This document shows, one piece after another, positions 5,833-6,058 of a stretch of DNA of 6,058 nt. How positions within the stretch are numbered: the first letter of the stretch is position 1; every line of letters begins with the position of its first letter. Source of the stretch: Betaproteobacteria bacterium (GTDB lineage: Bacteria > Pseudomonadota > Gammaproteobacteria > Burkholderiales > SG8-39); assembly GCA_009693345.1 (NCBI GenBank), contig SHXL01000167.1, forward strand, positions 1 through 6,058. The letters run 5' to 3'. Position numbers and translations under genes: made by a program. Below the pieces are notes generated by a model. That model ran no database searches. It had not been told where the DNA came from and was given only the letters and a program-made list of their open reading frames with translations.

Positions 5833-6058
5833 TGACCTGACCGATCTTTTGTACCAGGGCCATTGTTACTTTACTGCACCATCTGCGGTTGCGCGAGCAT
5901 GAGGGGCCGAGGGCTACAGGCCGCCGGCGCTGGTGGCCTGTAGCCAAGCGAACTGTGGGGCCTGATCTCGTTGTATTCGCGCCGCCAGCGCTCGATCACG
6001 ATGCGCGCTTCCTTCAGACTGTAGAAGATCTCCCCGTTGAGCAGCTCGTCCCTGAGCG
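5833..6058 (-). mobile_element. IS3-family insertion sequence, 3' end only
   Basis: The transposase end at the right edge identifies the element. Beyond its stop, about 38 bases run to a likely terminus at 5833, where the + strand reads TGACCTGACCGATC; TG at the outer end fits the TG...CA termini of IS3 elements. The exact boundary is an inference, since the other end and the target-site duplication lie outside the window. TGACCGATC at 5838 is an alternative terminus. Confidence 0.5.
5871..6058 (-). CDS. IS3-family transposase OrfB, C-terminal part
   Basis: The final 61 codons of a DDE transposase of the IS3 family (rve integrase core), running off the right edge. The sequence LRDELLNGEIFYSLKEA, then IERWRREYNEIRPHSSLGYRPP, is the highly typical end of the OrfB catalytic domain. 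The HSSLGYRPP motif follows the region of the last catalytic Glu, which lies just outside the window. After it comes a short variable tail ending MLAQPQMVQ. The frame is intact as far as visible, so nothing here shows whether the element is active. Such OrfB proteins are normally made as an OrfAB fusion by programmed frameshifting; that part is not in view. Confidence 0.88.
   Translation of the reverse strand, partial: LRDELLNGEIFYSLKEARIVIERWRREYNEIRPHSSLGYRPPAPAACSPRPLMLAQPQMVQ

Noticed and set aside
5569..5835. Two + strand open frames of 84-88 codons between the lipoprotein gene and the IS
   Set aside because: Their composition is Arg/Ser/Ala-rich, no start signal is visible, and the - strand reading of the same bases looks far more like protein.
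5315..5947. 210-residue reading of the lipoprotein frame from 5947
   Set aside because: The upstream 138 codons cross IS sequence and another gene fragment in a different frame. The lipoprotein signal peptide and ribosome-binding site place the start at 5533.

Overview
The window looks like chromosomal DNA from a betaproteobacterium. It is GC-rich, tightly packed, and carries dapA immediately followed by bamC, with DapA and BamC sequences of proteobacterial type. No rRNA or other taxonomic marker is present, so the class assignment is an inference from gene order and protein character.

Left and centre (1-5266, all + strand): six protein genes plus one tiny membrane protein form one nearly gapless run. 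A 12-helix MFS transporter (5' end just outside the window) overlaps a 50-residue single-helix protein. That overlaps a DinB-like metal-binding protein, which overlaps a small SAM-dependent methyltransferase. After a 36-nt gap, the only one in the run besides the bamC end, come dapA (lysine/diaminopimelate synthesis), bamC (outer-membrane assembly lipoprotein) and a YycJ/WalJ-like metallo-beta-lactamase-fold hydrolase. The dapA-bamC pair is a known arrangement in proteobacteria and links cell-wall precursor supply with envelope assembly. The first four genes have no obvious metabolic link to it.

The bamC/hydrolase junction is the most unusual spot. It holds an imperfect 20-bp direct repeat of the bamC 3' end, an 11-codon mini-ORF that bridges the two genes by 4-nt overlaps at both ends, and two mutually exclusive RNA stems, one of which would hide the hydrolase TTG start.

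Right (5268-6058, - strand): a terminator hairpin separates the + strand run from a convergent gene for a 72-residue Ala/Pro/Lys/Glu-rich lipoprotein. Upstream of it lies a C-terminal fragment of an unrecognised protein, apparently cut by an IS3-family insertion element whose transposase 3' end runs off the window. I see no CRISPR array, tRNA, rRNA, or clear novel defence or mobile system.
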